Below, piece after piece: positions 10,128 to 19,030 of a stretch of 41,522 nt of DNA. The notes below the pieces were generated by a model. The model made no database searches, had not been told where the DNA came from, and worked only from the letters and a program-made list of their open reading frames with translations. Both the position numbers and the translations under genes were made by a program. Position 1 is the stretch's first letter; every line of letters begins with the position of its first letter. The stretch is from assembly GCF_000764645.1 (NCBI RefSeq), contig NZ_JRGK01000056.1, positions 1-41,522 on the forward strand, read 5' to 3'. The stretch comes from Aeromonas finlandensis (GTDB lineage Bacteria; Pseudomonadota; Gammaproteobacteria; Enterobacterales; Aeromonadaceae).

Positions 10128-11165
10128 ATGAAACGTATTCTGGTCGTTCGCAATGACAAGATTGGTGACTTCATGCTGGCGTGGCCGAGCTTCGCCATGC
10201 TCAAAGGCTCCATGGCGTGTCATGTGACTGCCCTGGTTCCGGCCTACACGGCGCCGCTGGCCCGGCTCTGCCCCTGGATTGACGAGGTGATCATCGATCC
10301 GGGTGTGCGGGCCGACAAGGAGCAACAGCGAGCGCTGCTGGCCCGGATCAAGGCGGCGGCGTTCGATGCGTCCATCTGCCTCTTCTCCAACTCCCGCAAC
10401 GCCATGCTGGTGTGGAAGGCGCACATCCCTTACCGGCTGGCACCGGCGACCAAGCTGGCGCAGGTGCTCTACAACCAGCGGCTGGTGCAGCGTCGCTCCC
10501 GCTCGCTGAAGCCGGAGTCCGAGTACAACCTGGATCTGATCCGCCGCTTCCTGGCCGATCAGCAGGTGGCCGTGGTGGAGCCCAAGACCCCCTTCCTGCA
10601 GTTCGATGACGAGACCCTGCAACAGGTGCGCGAGCAGCTGGCAGCCAAGCTCAAGCTGGATGCCAGCCGCCCCTGGCTGATGGTGCACGCCGGTAGCGGC
10701 GGTTCGGCCAACAACCTCTCCATCGAGCAGTATGCCCGCATCATCATCAAGCTCAATCAGGCTTGCCCCGAGCTGCAGTGCGTGCTGACCGCTGGCCCGG
10801 GTGAGGAGAAGCTGGCCGAACAGCTGGCGGCGGAGCTGCTGGCCCACGGTGGTAACGGCTGGATCTACCGCTCCAGCGACGGTCTGCCGATGTTCTGTCA
10901 GGTGCTGGCCAACGCCGCGCTGTTCGTGGCGGGCAGTACCGGGCCGCTCCATATCGCTGGCGCGCTGGATGTGCCGACCGTCGGCTTCTTCCCGATGCGC
11001 AGCTCCGCCACCCCGCTACGCTGGAAGCCTCTCAACAGCGAAGGGCGTCACCTCGCCTTCAGCCCGCCGGAGGATAGCGACCACCCGGAGGATATGAGCC
11101 AGCTCGATCCCAAGACCATGGTGCCGGTGATGGCCCGCTGGGCGGCGCCTTTCTGGCAGAAGTAA
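10128..11165 (+). CDS. glycosyltransferase family 9 protein (heptosyltransferase-like)
   Basis: A 345-residue product with the GT9 fold: N-terminal MKRILVVRNDKIGDFMLAWP (the IGDxxL-type motif) and a C-terminal nucleotide-sugar half with HAGSGGSANN and FVAGSTGPLHIAGALDVPTVGFF. GT9 members transfer ADP-heptose or related sugars to the lipopolysaccharide inner core. The closeness of waaE, waaF and waaA supports a core-synthesis role; acceptor and linkage cannot be read. AAAGGG precedes the ATG. It has its own terminator at 11181-11206 and is divergent from coaD. Confidence 0.88.
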   Translation: MKRILVVRNDKIGDFMLAWPSFAMLKGSMACHVTALVPAYTAPLARLCPWIDEVIIDPGVRADKEQQRALLARIKAAAFDASICLFSNSRNAMLVWKAHIPYRLAPATKLAQVLYNQRLVQRRSRSLKPESEYNLDLIRRFLADQQVAVVEPKTPFLQFDDETLQQVREQLAAKLKLDASRPWLMVHAGSGGSANNLSIEQYARIIIKLNQACPELQCVLTAGPGEEKLAEQLAAELLAHGGNGWIYRSSDGLPMFCQVLANAALFVAGSTGPLHIAGALDVPTVGFFPMRSSATPLRWKPLNSEGRHLAFSPPEDSDHPEDMSQLDPKTMVPVMARWAAPFWQK

Positions 11166-11180
11166 GGTATGCAGCAATGC

Positions 11181-11206
11181 AAACAGGGCCCCGCGGGGCC
11201 CTGTTT
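11181..11206. terminator. terminator after the GT9 gene
   Basis: A perfect 12-bp stem (AAACAGGGCCCC with GGGGCCCTGTTT, two-base centre) is followed by TTTTG, 15 bases after the GT9 stop. It is strong and symmetrical. Confidence 0.85.
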
Positions 11207-11436
11207 TGTATGGTGATGATCGCAGCTGACAGACCAGCAGATCGGACATTGTCCCGGTAGCCCTTTTACGGCCCTCTCTGGACCCCGCTGGTGCGGCTCC
11301 TGCCGGTATAAGCTGGAGTTGGGTCATTTAACCAAAATCCATAAATTAAACTTATAGCGAACGATCTAACCCCTGCCGCCACCCGTCATTACGATTGTGA
11401 GCCCCGCAAGGGCTCCGCCCGATCTGCCGCCATGCT

Positions 11437-11471
11437 ATTCGCCCCTTGTTCCGGTGGAACAAGGGGCGAAT
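11437..11471. repeat. long perfect hairpin downstream of waaE
   Basis: Positions 11437-11452 pair perfectly with 11456-11471 (16 bp) around a GGT loop. It lies 33 bases beyond the waaE stop in a 297-base gap (11207-11503) with no credible gene. A second smaller hairpin (GAGCCC/GGGCTC) is near 11399-11415. Neither strand shows a proper T-run after the stem, so this is a strong but atypical terminator or a stabilising 3' hairpin. The rest of the gap is A+T-rich around 11330-11355 with nothing assignable. Confidence 0.6.
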
Positions 11472-11503
11472 TAACGAATTTGCGGTGGGGTGGCGTACAG
11501 CCC

Positions 11504-12280
11504 TTATTCCGGCTGCTGCGGCTGTTGGCGCACCCAGAGGTCGGCGTATTTGACGAAGGTGGAGTGGGCGGAGAGGATCGCCAGCAGCAGCCCCTGCTTG
11601 CCATCGAGGAAGCCCGCCTTGAGCAGGTACATCTTGAGGAAGCAGCCGACGGCGTGGATCAGCCCCTGACTGAGGGAGCCCTTCTTGCCGCGGGCGGTGC
11701 GCTGATCGGCCCAGGCGCGGGCATAACCGGCGGATTTGACCAGATAGTGCTCCAGATCCCGATAGGTGAAGTGGAGCAGGTCGCCATGAATATTGACGAT
11801 CTTCATGTTGGCCCGCACTTCCACCTTCTCGTGCACCAGCGCCTCGTTGTAGCTGGTGAGCGCCTTGGGATAGAGGCGCAGCACCCGATCCGGATACCAG
11901 CCGCTGTGGCGGATAAAGCGGCCAAACACCCAGGAGAGGCGCGGCAGCGAGTAGATGGTGTCGCTGGCCGGATTGGCCATCACGTTGGCGATGGCGGTTT
12001 TCAGCTCGGGGGTGAGCCGCTCGTCGGCATCCAGCCACAGCACCCAGTCGGATTGCACATGGGACTGGGCCAGCCGGCGCTGTTTGCCAAAGCCCGGCCA
12101 CTTGGCGTTGACGAAGAAGCGGGCACCAAATTCGGCGGCAATGGCCGGGGTCTCGTCCTGACTGCCGGAGTCCAGAATGACGATCTCGTCCACCAGTCCG
12201 TCGAGGGAGGCGAGGCACTTGCGCAGGTTGTCGGCTTCATTCTTGACGATCAGAACGGCAGCCAGAGTCGGTTTTTTCAC
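11504..12280 (-). CDS. waaE: lipopolysaccharide core glycosyltransferase, WaaE/KdtX type (GT2)
   Basis: A 258-residue GT2 protein with an N-terminal GT-A domain: [20 protein letters not shown], the nucleotide-sugar segment [12 protein letters not shown] and the metal-binding motif [13 protein letters not shown]. Then comes the family block [20 protein letters not shown] and a C-terminal helix that may associate with the membrane. WaaE/KdtX proteins add glucose to inner-core heptose I. Location next to waaF and waaA, on the opposite strand, fits the core-cluster arrangement known in Aeromonas, Serratia and Klebsiella relatives. The exact sugar transferred is inferred. Confidence 0.85.
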   Translation of the reverse strand: MKKPTLAAVLIVKNEADNLRKCLASLDGLVDEIVILDSGSQDETPAIAAEFGARFFVNAKWPGFGKQRRLAQSHVQSDWVLWLDADERLTPELKTAIANVMANPASDTIYSLPRLSWVFGRFIRHSGWYPDRVLRLYPKALTSYNEALVHEKVEVRANMKIVNIHGDLLHFTYRDLEHYLVKSAGYARAWADQRTARGKKGSLSQGLIHAVGCFLKMYLLKAGFLDGKQGLLLAILSAHSTFVKYADLWVRQQPQQPE

Positions 12281-12556
12281 GAATGTGGGCTCACGGTTAT
12301 TGCCCGGCTGGCGGGTCGAATGCGTATTGATGGGCCATTCTAACGGAAAAACGGGCCAAAGAGAGAGCCGCCATTGCCCGTTTCTCCCTGCTGGTTGCCT
12401 GTCTCGTCTCGCCCGGTTGGAAGAGGGTCACCGCTGGAAAAATGAGGCGGATGGGGGGATGCGCGAGGATCTTCTGTTATTTATCCACTCATTCTTGGGG
12501 CATAATCTCGCCCAGTGATGATTAACAGCCGGGCCAGTCCCGAGAGAAGACGCGTG

Positions 12557-13591
12557 ATGAAAATATTGGTGATCGGCCCCTCCTGGGTCGGTGATATGGT
12601 GATGTCCCAGAGCCTCTACAAGGCGATCAAGGCCAACCATCCGGAGAGTGAACTGCATGTGATGGCCCCCGCCTGGTGCTGCGCCCTGCTGGAGCGGATG
12701 CCGGAGGTGGACAAGGCGATCACCATGCCCCTTGGCCACGGTGACTTCAAACTGGTGGCGCGCCGTCGCCTCGGCAAGCAGCTGGCGGCCGAAAAATACG
12801 ATCAGGCCATCGTCCAGCCCAACTCCATGAAGTCGGCGCTGATCCCCTGGTTTGCCCGCATTCCGGTGCGTACCGGCTGGAAGGGCGAGAGCCGCTATGG
12901 CCTGCTCAACGATCTGCGCAGCAACAAGTCCGCCTTCCCGCTGATGGTGGAGGGCTATCTGGCGCTCGCCTATCCCAAGGAGCAGATGAAGAGCCGGGCC
13001 GATATTCCGACCATTCCCCACCCTTCTCTGCACGTCGACCTGATCAACCAGAGCAAGGCGCTGGAGCGACTGGGGCTGGATCGCGCCCGCCCGGTGCTGG
13101 TGCTCTGCCCCGGTGCCGAGTTTGGTCCGGCCAAGCGCTGGCCGGAGGGGCATTACGCCGTGGTGGCCCAGCAGCATCTGGACGAAGGGTGGCAGGTGTG
13201 GATCTTCGGCTCCAACAAGGATGTGCCGGTCGGCAACACCATCCGGGATCGGGTCAATCTGCTGACTCGCCCCAACTGCCATGTGCTGGCGGGCAAGACC
13301 AGTTTGCACGAGGCGATCGATCTGATGGCGCTGGCCAGCCGGGTCATCTCCAACGACTCCGGCCTGATGCACATCGCCGCCGCCCTCAACCGGCCGCTGG
13401 TGGGTGTCTATGGCTCCACCTCGCCGCTCTACACCCCGCCGCTGGCAGATCGGGTCGAGATCGTTCACACCGACATCGAGTGTCGCCCCTGCTTCAAGCG
13501 CACCTGCAAGTTCGGCCATCTCAAGTGCCTGATCGACCTGCCGCCGGAGCAGGTGGTCGATGCCTGCAAGAAGCTGGAGCAGAGCCAGTAA
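12557..13591 (+). CDS. waaF: ADP-heptose:LPS heptosyltransferase II
   Basis: Adds the second heptose of the lipopolysaccharide inner core. The 344-residue GT9 product (E. coli WaaF: 348) begins MKILVIGPSWVGDMVMSQSL. It contains PGAEFGPAKRWP, the ISNDSGLMHIAAAL nucleotide-sugar block, LVGVYGSTSP and the WaaF-specific C-terminal cysteine region CRPCFKRTCKFGHLKC. The ATG at 12557 was chosen over an in-frame ATG 14 codons upstream because of homologue alignment. In the 276-base divergent gap with waaE, CATAAT preceded at 18 bases by TTATTT is a plausible promoter. It is followed after one base by waaA. Confidence 0.95.
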   Translation: MKILVIGPSWVGDMVMSQSLYKAIKANHPESELHVMAPAWCCALLERMPEVDKAITMPLGHGDFKLVARRRLGKQLAAEKYDQAIVQPNSMKSALIPWFARIPVRTGWKGESRYGLLNDLRSNKSAFPLMVEGYLALAYPKEQMKSRADIPTIPHPSLHVDLINQSKALERLGLDRARPVLVLCPGAEFGPAKRWPEGHYAVVAQQHLDEGWQVWIFGSNKDVPVGNTIRDRVNLLTRPNCHVLAGKTSLHEAIDLMALASRVISNDSGLMHIAAALNRPLVGVYGSTSPLYTPPLADRVEIVHTDIECRPCFKRTCKFGHLKCLIDLPPEQVVDACKKLEQSQ

Positions 13592-13592
13592 G

Positions 13593-14858
13593 ATGCCCTA
13601 CCGTCTGCTCTACAACTTGTTGATCCATCTGGGATTGCCGCTGGCGCTGCTGGCCCTCTACAAGCCGAAGAAGGGCAAGCCCGGCTTTGGCGAGCGCTGG
13701 GCCGAGCATCTCGGGCGGCTGCCCGCCACCGGACAGGATGCGCCGCTGTGGATCCATGCGGTGAGCGTGGGGGAGACGCTGGCCATCACGCCGCTCATTC
13801 GAGCCCTCAAGGCGGAGCGGCCCGATCTGCCGATCCTGCTCACCACCACCACTCGCACCGGCGCCGAGCAGGCCGCCAAGCTGGGGGAGCTGGTGATGCA
13901 TCGCTACGCGCCGCTCGACTACCCGTGGGCGGTGGCGGCCTTTCTCGACACCTTCAAGCCGCGCGCGCTCTGGGTGATGGAGACCGAGTTGTGGCCGAAC
14001 TGGCTGGCCGCCTGCGAGGCGCGCCACCTGCCGGTGACCATTATCAATGCCCGCCTTTCCGAGCGTTCCTGCCAGCGTTATGCCCGTTTCCGCGGCGCCT
14101 TCGACGCCCTGAGCCGACCGCTGACCCATCTGCTCTGTCAGCATCAGGATGACGCCGACCGCTTCGCCCGCCTCGGCATCGATCGTTCGCGGCTGGCGGT
14201 GACCGGCTCCATCAAGTTCGATATCCAGTTTGGTGACGAGGTGCAGGCCAAAGGGCGTGCCCTGCGTCAGCAGCTGGGGGCGGATCGGCCGGTCTGGATT
14301 GCCGCCAGCACCCATCTGGGTGAGGACGAGCAGGTGCTGGCGGCCTTCGATCTGCTGCTCAAACGCCATCCCGCTGCGCTGCTCATTCTGGTGCCGCGCC
14401 ACCCCGAGCGGTTCGACCGGGTGGCCGAACTGTGTGCCCCTTATGGCTGCGTGCGGCGCACTGATGGTGCTGCGCTGAGTGCCGGGGATAAGGTCTATCT
14501 CGGCGATACCATGGGCGAGCTGCCGCTGATGCTGGCGGCGGCCGATGTGGCCTTCGTTGGCGGCAGTCTGGTCAAGGTGGGCGGCCACAATCTGCTGGAG
14601 CCAGCGGCGCTCGGCAAGCCCTGCCTGACTGGCCCCGCCTACTTCAACTTCAGCGACATCACCCGTCAGCTGGTGGCTCAGGGGGGCGCCGCCATCGTGG
14701 CCGATGCTGCCGCTCTGGGCGAGCAGGTGAGCCAGCTGTTTGCCGATGTGACCGCCCGCCGCGAGATGGGGGAGCAGGCCCGCGCCGTGGTGCTGCGCAA
14801 TCAGGGGGCGCTGGCCCGCACCCTCTCGCATTGCCTCGCCGCACTGGAGAGTGACTAG
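13593..14858 (+). CDS. waaA: 3-deoxy-D-manno-octulosonic acid (Kdo) transferase
   Basis: Transfers Kdo from CMP-Kdo to lipid IVA at the inner membrane, the first step of core assembly. The 421-residue product has an N-terminal membrane-associated segment (LLYNLLIHLGLPLALLALY), the family motif PLWIHAVSVGETLA with the catalytic glutamate, TTTTRTGAEQA, MRYAPLD-like and ELWPNW blocks, and the C-terminal nucleotide-sugar half (FVGGSLVKVGGHNLLEPAAL). The ATG starts one base after the waaF stop, so the two are translationally linked. A terminator follows at 14926. Confidence 0.96.
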   Translation: MPYRLLYNLLIHLGLPLALLALYKPKKGKPGFGERWAEHLGRLPATGQDAPLWIHAVSVGETLAITPLIRALKAERPDLPILLTTTTRTGAEQAAKLGELVMHRYAPLDYPWAVAAFLDTFKPRALWVMETELWPNWLAACEARHLPVTIINARLSERSCQRYARFRGAFDALSRPLTHLLCQHQDDADRFARLGIDRSRLAVTGSIKFDIQFGDEVQAKGRALRQQLGADRPVWIAASTHLGEDEQVLAAFDLLLKRHPAALLILVPRHPERFDRVAELCAPYGCVRRTDGAALSAGDKVYLGDTMGELPLMLAAADVAFVGGSLVKVGGHNLLEPAALGKPCLTGPAYFNFSDITRQLVAQGGAAIVADAAALGEQVSQLFADVTARREMGEQARAVVLRNQGALARTLSHCLAALESD

Positions 14859-14925
14859 CGCAGCCCAGAGTCAGGGTGCTTGATGCCCCGCACACCAGAT
14901 CGTCAGTTTGTAATCGATAAAAAGA

Positions 14926-14955
14926 AGCCCCCTCCGGTCTGGAGGGGGCTTTTTC
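14926..14955. terminator. bidirectional terminator between waaA and cpdB
   Basis: A 10-bp stem, AGCCCCCTCC with GGAGGGGGCT (loop GGTCT), has an A-run on the left and TTTTT on the right. It separates two convergent genes. Confidence 0.9.
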
Positions 14956-14984
14956 GTTATCCAGTCACTGTGACCTGATGAAGA

Positions 14985-17090
14985 TTAGGGGGCCAGATTC
15001 AGCTTGTACTGACCCTTGGCTGCGATATCGTCATCAACGCCCGGGGTACCTTTTGGCGGCATCGTCTTCAGATAGGTGTACTTGCCTGCGGCCAATGCCT
15101 GAGCTTCCGGGCTGGGGGACGTGTAGAAACGCAGGTCCAGATTGGCGGGGAGCTTGGCAAAGTGCCAGATCTCATCGGCTTTCGGTGTAAAGCCCTCTTT
15201 CGGCGACTGTCTTGCCAGCTCGGTGAGGTACTCGGAAAGCGCGCGAGGGGTTTCATAGCCATCTTCCAGCACAATCTGCTTACCATCGATGCCCGGGAAG
15301 TGGCATCCGCCACTGGCGCGGTAGTTATTGGTCACTACGTAGAAGTACTGATCCGGATCGACCGGTTGGCCCTGATAGGTCAGCTTGGTAATGCGCGAGC
15401 TGTCGCTCACCTTGACGCCATCTATGGTGTAACGCGCCGGTTTGGTGACATCCACTTCGTATTTCACCCCGCTGATTACGTCAAAGCAGTAGCTGCGATA
15501 CTGTTCGTTGATCAGATCCTGCGGTCCTGTGTTGGTGATATCGATCTGGTTGTACTGAACGGCACTCTTCTCCAGCCACTCCTTGACGGTTGCACCGGTG
15601 ATCTTGACCACTTGTACTGTGTTGGGGAAGACATAGAGGTCGGCGATGTTGCGCAAAGAGAGTTCACCCGTCGGCACATAGGTGTAGTCTTTGGGGCCGT
15701 TGCGCCCGCCACGGAAGGGGGCTGCGACAGCGAGGATCGGCAGTGGCTCGGGGAGCAGCCCCTCCTTCTGCAACTCCTTGCCGCGCCAGAGCTGGGCATC
15801 GTTCACGATCTGGATGGACGGATCGGGCTGCACCCGAGCGAAATAGCTATAGAACGGCTGGGTAATTTTGCTGATCGGGGTCTTCAGCCACTCTCTGGTC
15901 TCCTGATGCTCAGTGGTGAGTTGATCCACCACATCCGGATCTTCATAACTTGTCGGGCTGCTGTCGATCTTGCGCAATCCCGCCTTGCTTGACGCAACCT
16001 GCCAGCGGCCATCCTGCCATGTCAGCTTCAGGTCGATGACCCCGAGGTGGGTGCCCGTGACCGCAGGCATCACGGTGGGGATGCCAGCCAGCGTCCCTTT
16101 GACGTTATCCACATCCTTGATGTTGGCGTAGCTCTTGTCGCCGGGGAATTCGCGGTGGGCATGGCCAATCAACAGCGCATTGACCCCCTTTACTTTGGCC
16201 AGCGGCAGGGCAGCATGTTCCATCCCCTTGACTCGTTCGCCGCCGATCAGGCCGGTATGGGCGACCACCACGATGAGGTCTGCACCATTTGCCTGCATCT
16301 GTGGAATATAGTGCTCGGCAGTTTCAACCATGTCGGCCACCACCACCTTGCCCTCCAGCATGCTCTTGTCCCACATGGTGATCTGTGGTGGCGTCAGCCC
16401 CAGAAAACCGACCTTGATGGTCTGGGGCTTGCCGTTGACGTCGATCACCTGGCGCTCAAGGATCACATAGGGTTTGAAGTACTGTTTGCTCCAGTCGATG
16501 GCGCCCTTGCCATCACGGCTGAAAGCGTCGGCCTGGAAGACGTTGGCGTTGATGTAGGGGTAGTTGGCGCCGCTCAGGGTCCCTTTCAGGAAGTCGAGAC
16601 CAAAGTTGAACTCGTGGTTACCCAGGTTGCCGACATCATATTTCATGACGTTGAGCGCCTTGATCGCCGGGTGGGTATGTTTTTTGAACCACTGTTCGGC
16701 AAACGCCTTGGTTTTGGCTTCGTCAGCACCGGCACTGCCGAGATCGTTGGCAAACTGCTGATGGATGTAGTCGGCCAGGGGGGTCCCCTGGATCAGGTCT
16801 CCGTTATCGATCAGCAGGTTGTTTGGATTTTCCTCACGTGCCTTCTTGATCAGCACAGCGGTACGGGCGAATCCCAGCTGGGGGGCCTTCTCATCCTGGT
16901 AGTAGTCAAAACTGCGCAGGTTGGCGTGAATATCGGATGTCTCAATGAGCCGCAGGCTCACGTCACCGGGGGCTTGGGCCTGGGTACTCGTGGGTTGGTT
17001 GATATTCGCAGGTGCTTGAGAGTCGTTCTGGTTGCAGCCGGACAGCGCAAAGACCACTGCCACCGCACTTATTTTAAGGGTGGTTTTCAT
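14985..17090 (-). CDS. cpdB: 2',3'-cyclic-nucleotide 2'-phosphodiesterase / 3'-nucleotidase, predicted lipoprotein
   Basis: Exported enzyme that hydrolyses 2',3'-cyclic nucleotides and 3'-nucleotides for nucleotide salvage. The 701-residue product has an N-terminal metallophosphatase domain with RLIETSDIHANL, NGDLIQGTPLADY, GNLGNHEFNFGLDFL and the GHAHREFPG metal ligands. A C-terminal 5'-nucleotidase-type domain follows. The N terminus MKTTLKISAVAVVFALSGC has a lipobox (LSGC, cysteine 19) and a Gln/Asn/Ser-rich linker, so it should be a lipoprotein, whereas E. coli CpdB (647 residues) is soluble periplasmic. It is monocistronic. Confidence 0.93.
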   Translation of the reverse strand: MKTTLKISAVAVVFALSGCNQNDSQAPANINQPTSTQAQAPGDVSLRLIETSDIHANLRSFDYYQDEKAPQLGFARTAVLIKKAREENPNNLLIDNGDLIQGTPLADYIHQQFANDLGSAGADEAKTKAFAEQWFKKHTHPAIKALNVMKYDVGNLGNHEFNFGLDFLKGTLSGANYPYINANVFQADAFSRDGKGAIDWSKQYFKPYVILERQVIDVNGKPQTIKVGFLGLTPPQITMWDKSMLEGKVVVADMVETAEHYIPQMQANGADLIVVVAHTGLIGGERVKGMEHAALPLAKVKGVNALLIGHAHREFPGDKSYANIKDVDNVKGTLAGIPTVMPAVTGTHLGVIDLKLTWQDGRWQVASSKAGLRKIDSSPTSYEDPDVVDQLTTEHQETREWLKTPISKITQPFYSYFARVQPDPSIQIVNDAQLWRGKELQKEGLLPEPLPILAVAAPFRGGRNGPKDYTYVPTGELSLRNIADLYVFPNTVQVVKITGATVKEWLEKSAVQYNQIDITNTGPQDLINEQYRSYCFDVISGVKYEVDVTKPARYTIDGVKVSDSSRITKLTYQGQPVDPDQYFYVVTNNYRASGGCHFPGIDGKQIVLEDGYETPRALSEYLTELARQSPKEGFTPKADEIWHFAKLPANLDLRFYTSPSPEAQALAAGKYTYLKTMPPKGTPGVDDDIAAKGQYKLNLAP

Positions 17091-17350
17091 CGTAGGGTTC
17101 TCTTTTTGTCTTGTTATTTGTATGCCAGCGCGGGCATTTTATAGACAGCAAAGGAGTCCTGTTGTGAGCAGGTTAACAACCGTGGCTAACAGGTTATGTA
17201 TCAGTAGTGGAGAGGTTATGCTATTGATTCAGCGCTATTTATGCTGTCTGGTCGGAGAGCAGCATGGCTTGCGGCGAGTGATTGGGGGGCGCTCAGAGAG
17301 GGATGAGCGGAACTATTTCTTGCCTGTCCGGTGGCTGGCAACCCGAAAAA
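17091..17350. other. intergenic region upstream of cpdB
   Basis: No gene is supported here. On the minus strand TATAAA, about 50 bases before the cpdB ATG, could be a -10 element, but no good -35 is present. The right end runs into the PTS terminator. Nothing else was recognised. Confidence 0.5.
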
Positions 17351-17375
17351 AAACGGAGCGCGATGCGCTCCGTTT
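17351..17375 (-). terminator. terminator of the PTS operon
   Basis: On the minus strand a perfect stem (AAACGGAGCGC with its complement) ends in an eight-T run, about 20 bases after the IIC stop. The mirrored side lacks a clean T-run, so it mainly serves the PTS genes. Confidence 0.88.
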
Positions 17376-17396
17376 CTGTTGTTGGCGGTGACGGGA

Positions 17397-18656
17397 TTAG
17401 CGAACGATCAACCCCAGCAGGATGCCCAGCACGCCGAAGTCGGAGTCGCTGAAGGTGGTGTTGGCCACACCGATGTCGCCCAGTACCGGCAGCAGGAACA
17501 CCGGCAGAATGGTGAGCAGCAGCAGGCCGTTGGCGAAGGAGCCCAGAATGGCGCCGCGACGACCACCGGTGGCGTTACCGAATACCCCGGCGGCCGCGCC
17601 GACGAAGAAGTGCGGTACCACGCCCGGGATGATGACGGTCAGCCCCATTACGTAGAGCAGCGCCATCCCCACCAGACCGGCGGCAAAGCTCGACAGGAAG
17701 CCGATCAGCACGGCGTTGGGGGCGTAAGGGAAGACGATGGGGCAGTCGAGCGCCGGTTTGGCGTTCGGTACCAGCTTGTCGGAGATCCCCTTGAAGGCTG
17801 GCACGATCTCGGCGATGACCATCCGTACACCTTGCAGGATGACGTAGACGCCCGCCGCGAAAGTGATGGACTGCATCAGGGAGAACATGAACCAGTGCTT
17901 GCCATTGGCGACGCTGGAGACAAACTCGGGGCCGGCGAAGGCAGAGGTCACCAGGAAGATGATGCCCATGGTGAAGGAGATGGCCACCGGGGTGTCGCGC
18001 AGGAACAGCAGGCTCTTGGGCACCTGCACATCTTCACAGCTGTGGGCCTTGTTGCCGAACTTGGCGCCGATCAGGGCGGAAAGTACGTAGGAGCAGGTGG
18101 AGAAGTGACCCAGCGCCACGTCGTCGGAGCCGGTGATCTGCTTCATGAAGGGGTGGGCGATGGCCGGGAAGAAGACCATGGCGACACCGACCACCAGACT
18201 GCCCACCGCGATGAGGGGGGCGCCACTCATGCCACCGGCAGAGAGGATCACGGCCACCATCATCGACATGAACAGGGTGTGGTGACCGGTCAGGAAGATG
18301 AATTTCCACGGGGTCAGGCGGGCGATCAGGATGTTCACCAGCATGGCGAAGAACATGATCATCGCCATCTCCTTGCCAAACGAGGTCTGGGCGATGGAGA
18401 CGATGGCCTCGTTGTTGGGGACAACCCCCTTGATGCCGAAGGCGTGCTGGAAGATGACGGCGAAGTCACCCAGCGAGTTGATCACTAGGGTGGCACCGGC
18501 CCCCAGAATGACGAAACCCATGATGGTCTTGACCGTGCCCTTGATGCACTCGGTCACCGGCTTCTTCTGGGCAATCAGGCCGATAAGCGCGATCAGGCCG
18601 ACCAGCACGGCGGGCTCGGACAGCACGTCAAACATCAGAAAGTTGAAAAATCCCAT
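17397..18656 (-). CDS. PTS permease IIC component, ascorbate (UlaA/SgaT) family
   Basis: Membrane component of a phosphotransferase transporter. The 419-residue product is almost entirely hydrophobic with about ten to twelve membrane segments. It carries UlaA-family signatures: KGTVKTIMGFVILGAGA near the N terminus, FLTGHH, LQGVRMVIAEIVPAFKGIS, CPIVFPYAPNAVLIGF and IPGVVPHFFVGAAAGVFGN. It is shorter than E. coli UlaA (465). AGGAGCT precedes the ATG; the open frame extends 14 codons further without a ribosome site. It is the third gene of a IIA-IIB-IIC operon. Family membership does not prove ascorbate as substrate, and no ulaD/E/F-type catabolic genes are adjacent. Confidence 0.9.
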   Translation of the reverse strand: MGFFNFLMFDVLSEPAVLVGLIALIGLIAQKKPVTECIKGTVKTIMGFVILGAGATLVINSLGDFAVIFQHAFGIKGVVPNNEAIVSIAQTSFGKEMAMIMFFAMLVNILIARLTPWKFIFLTGHHTLFMSMMVAVILSAGGMSGAPLIAVGSLVVGVAMVFFPAIAHPFMKQITGSDDVALGHFSTCSYVLSALIGAKFGNKAHSCEDVQVPKSLLFLRDTPVAISFTMGIIFLVTSAFAGPEFVSSVANGKHWFMFSLMQSITFAAGVYVILQGVRMVIAEIVPAFKGISDKLVPNAKPALDCPIVFPYAPNAVLIGFLSSFAAGLVGMALLYVMGLTVIIPGVVPHFFVGAAAGVFGNATGGRRGAILGSFANGLLLLTILPVFLLPVLGDIGVANTTFSDSDFGVLGILLGLIVR

Positions 18657-18707
18657 GGTCAGCTCCTGGCAATGGAAGATGCGGCCCGCAGGCCGCATGG
18701 AGGATTC

Positions 18708-18995
18708 TTAGAGGGCGCCCAGTTCGCGCAGGGCGGTGGAGAGCTTCTCTTTCATCGCGGCCTTGTCGACCATGTTGTCGAGGGCCACCAGACGACCGTT
18801 GACGCCCATGCTCTGCAGCTGCTCGGCGATGTCGCGAGTGGCGACAAACATCTCGGCGGTTTCGCTACCGGCGGAGGCCAGATCGCGGTGATCCACTTCG
18901 GCAGTGACCGCCAGCTCTTTCAGGATGCTCTTGATGCTCATTTCCATCATCAGGCTGGTGCCCAGACCGTGACCGCATACAACCAGAATTTTCAT
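18708..18995 (-). CDS. PTS IIB component, ascorbate/lactose-like fold
   Basis: A 95-residue cytoplasmic phosphocarrier. The N terminus MKILVVCGHGLGTSLMMEM contains the phosphorylated cysteine at residue 7 in the CGxGxGTS loop typical of UlaB/SgaB proteins. It receives phosphate from IIA and passes it to the sugar bound by IIC. It lies between the IIA and IIC genes, 51 bases before the IIC start and 35 bases after the IIA stop, consistent with one transcript. Confidence 0.93.
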   Translation of the reverse strand: MKILVVCGHGLGTSLMMEMSIKSILKELAVTAEVDHRDLASAGSETAEMFVATRDIAEQLQSMGVNGRLVALDNMVDKAAMKEKLSTALRELGAL

Positions 18996-19030
18996 CGTAT
19001 CTTCCTTTGTCAGGTGCGCCTCGGCGCAGA

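Noticed and set aside
12477..12486. DnaA box before waaF
   Set aside because: TTATCCACT differs at the last position and stands alone; it lies within the likely promoter spacer of waaF.
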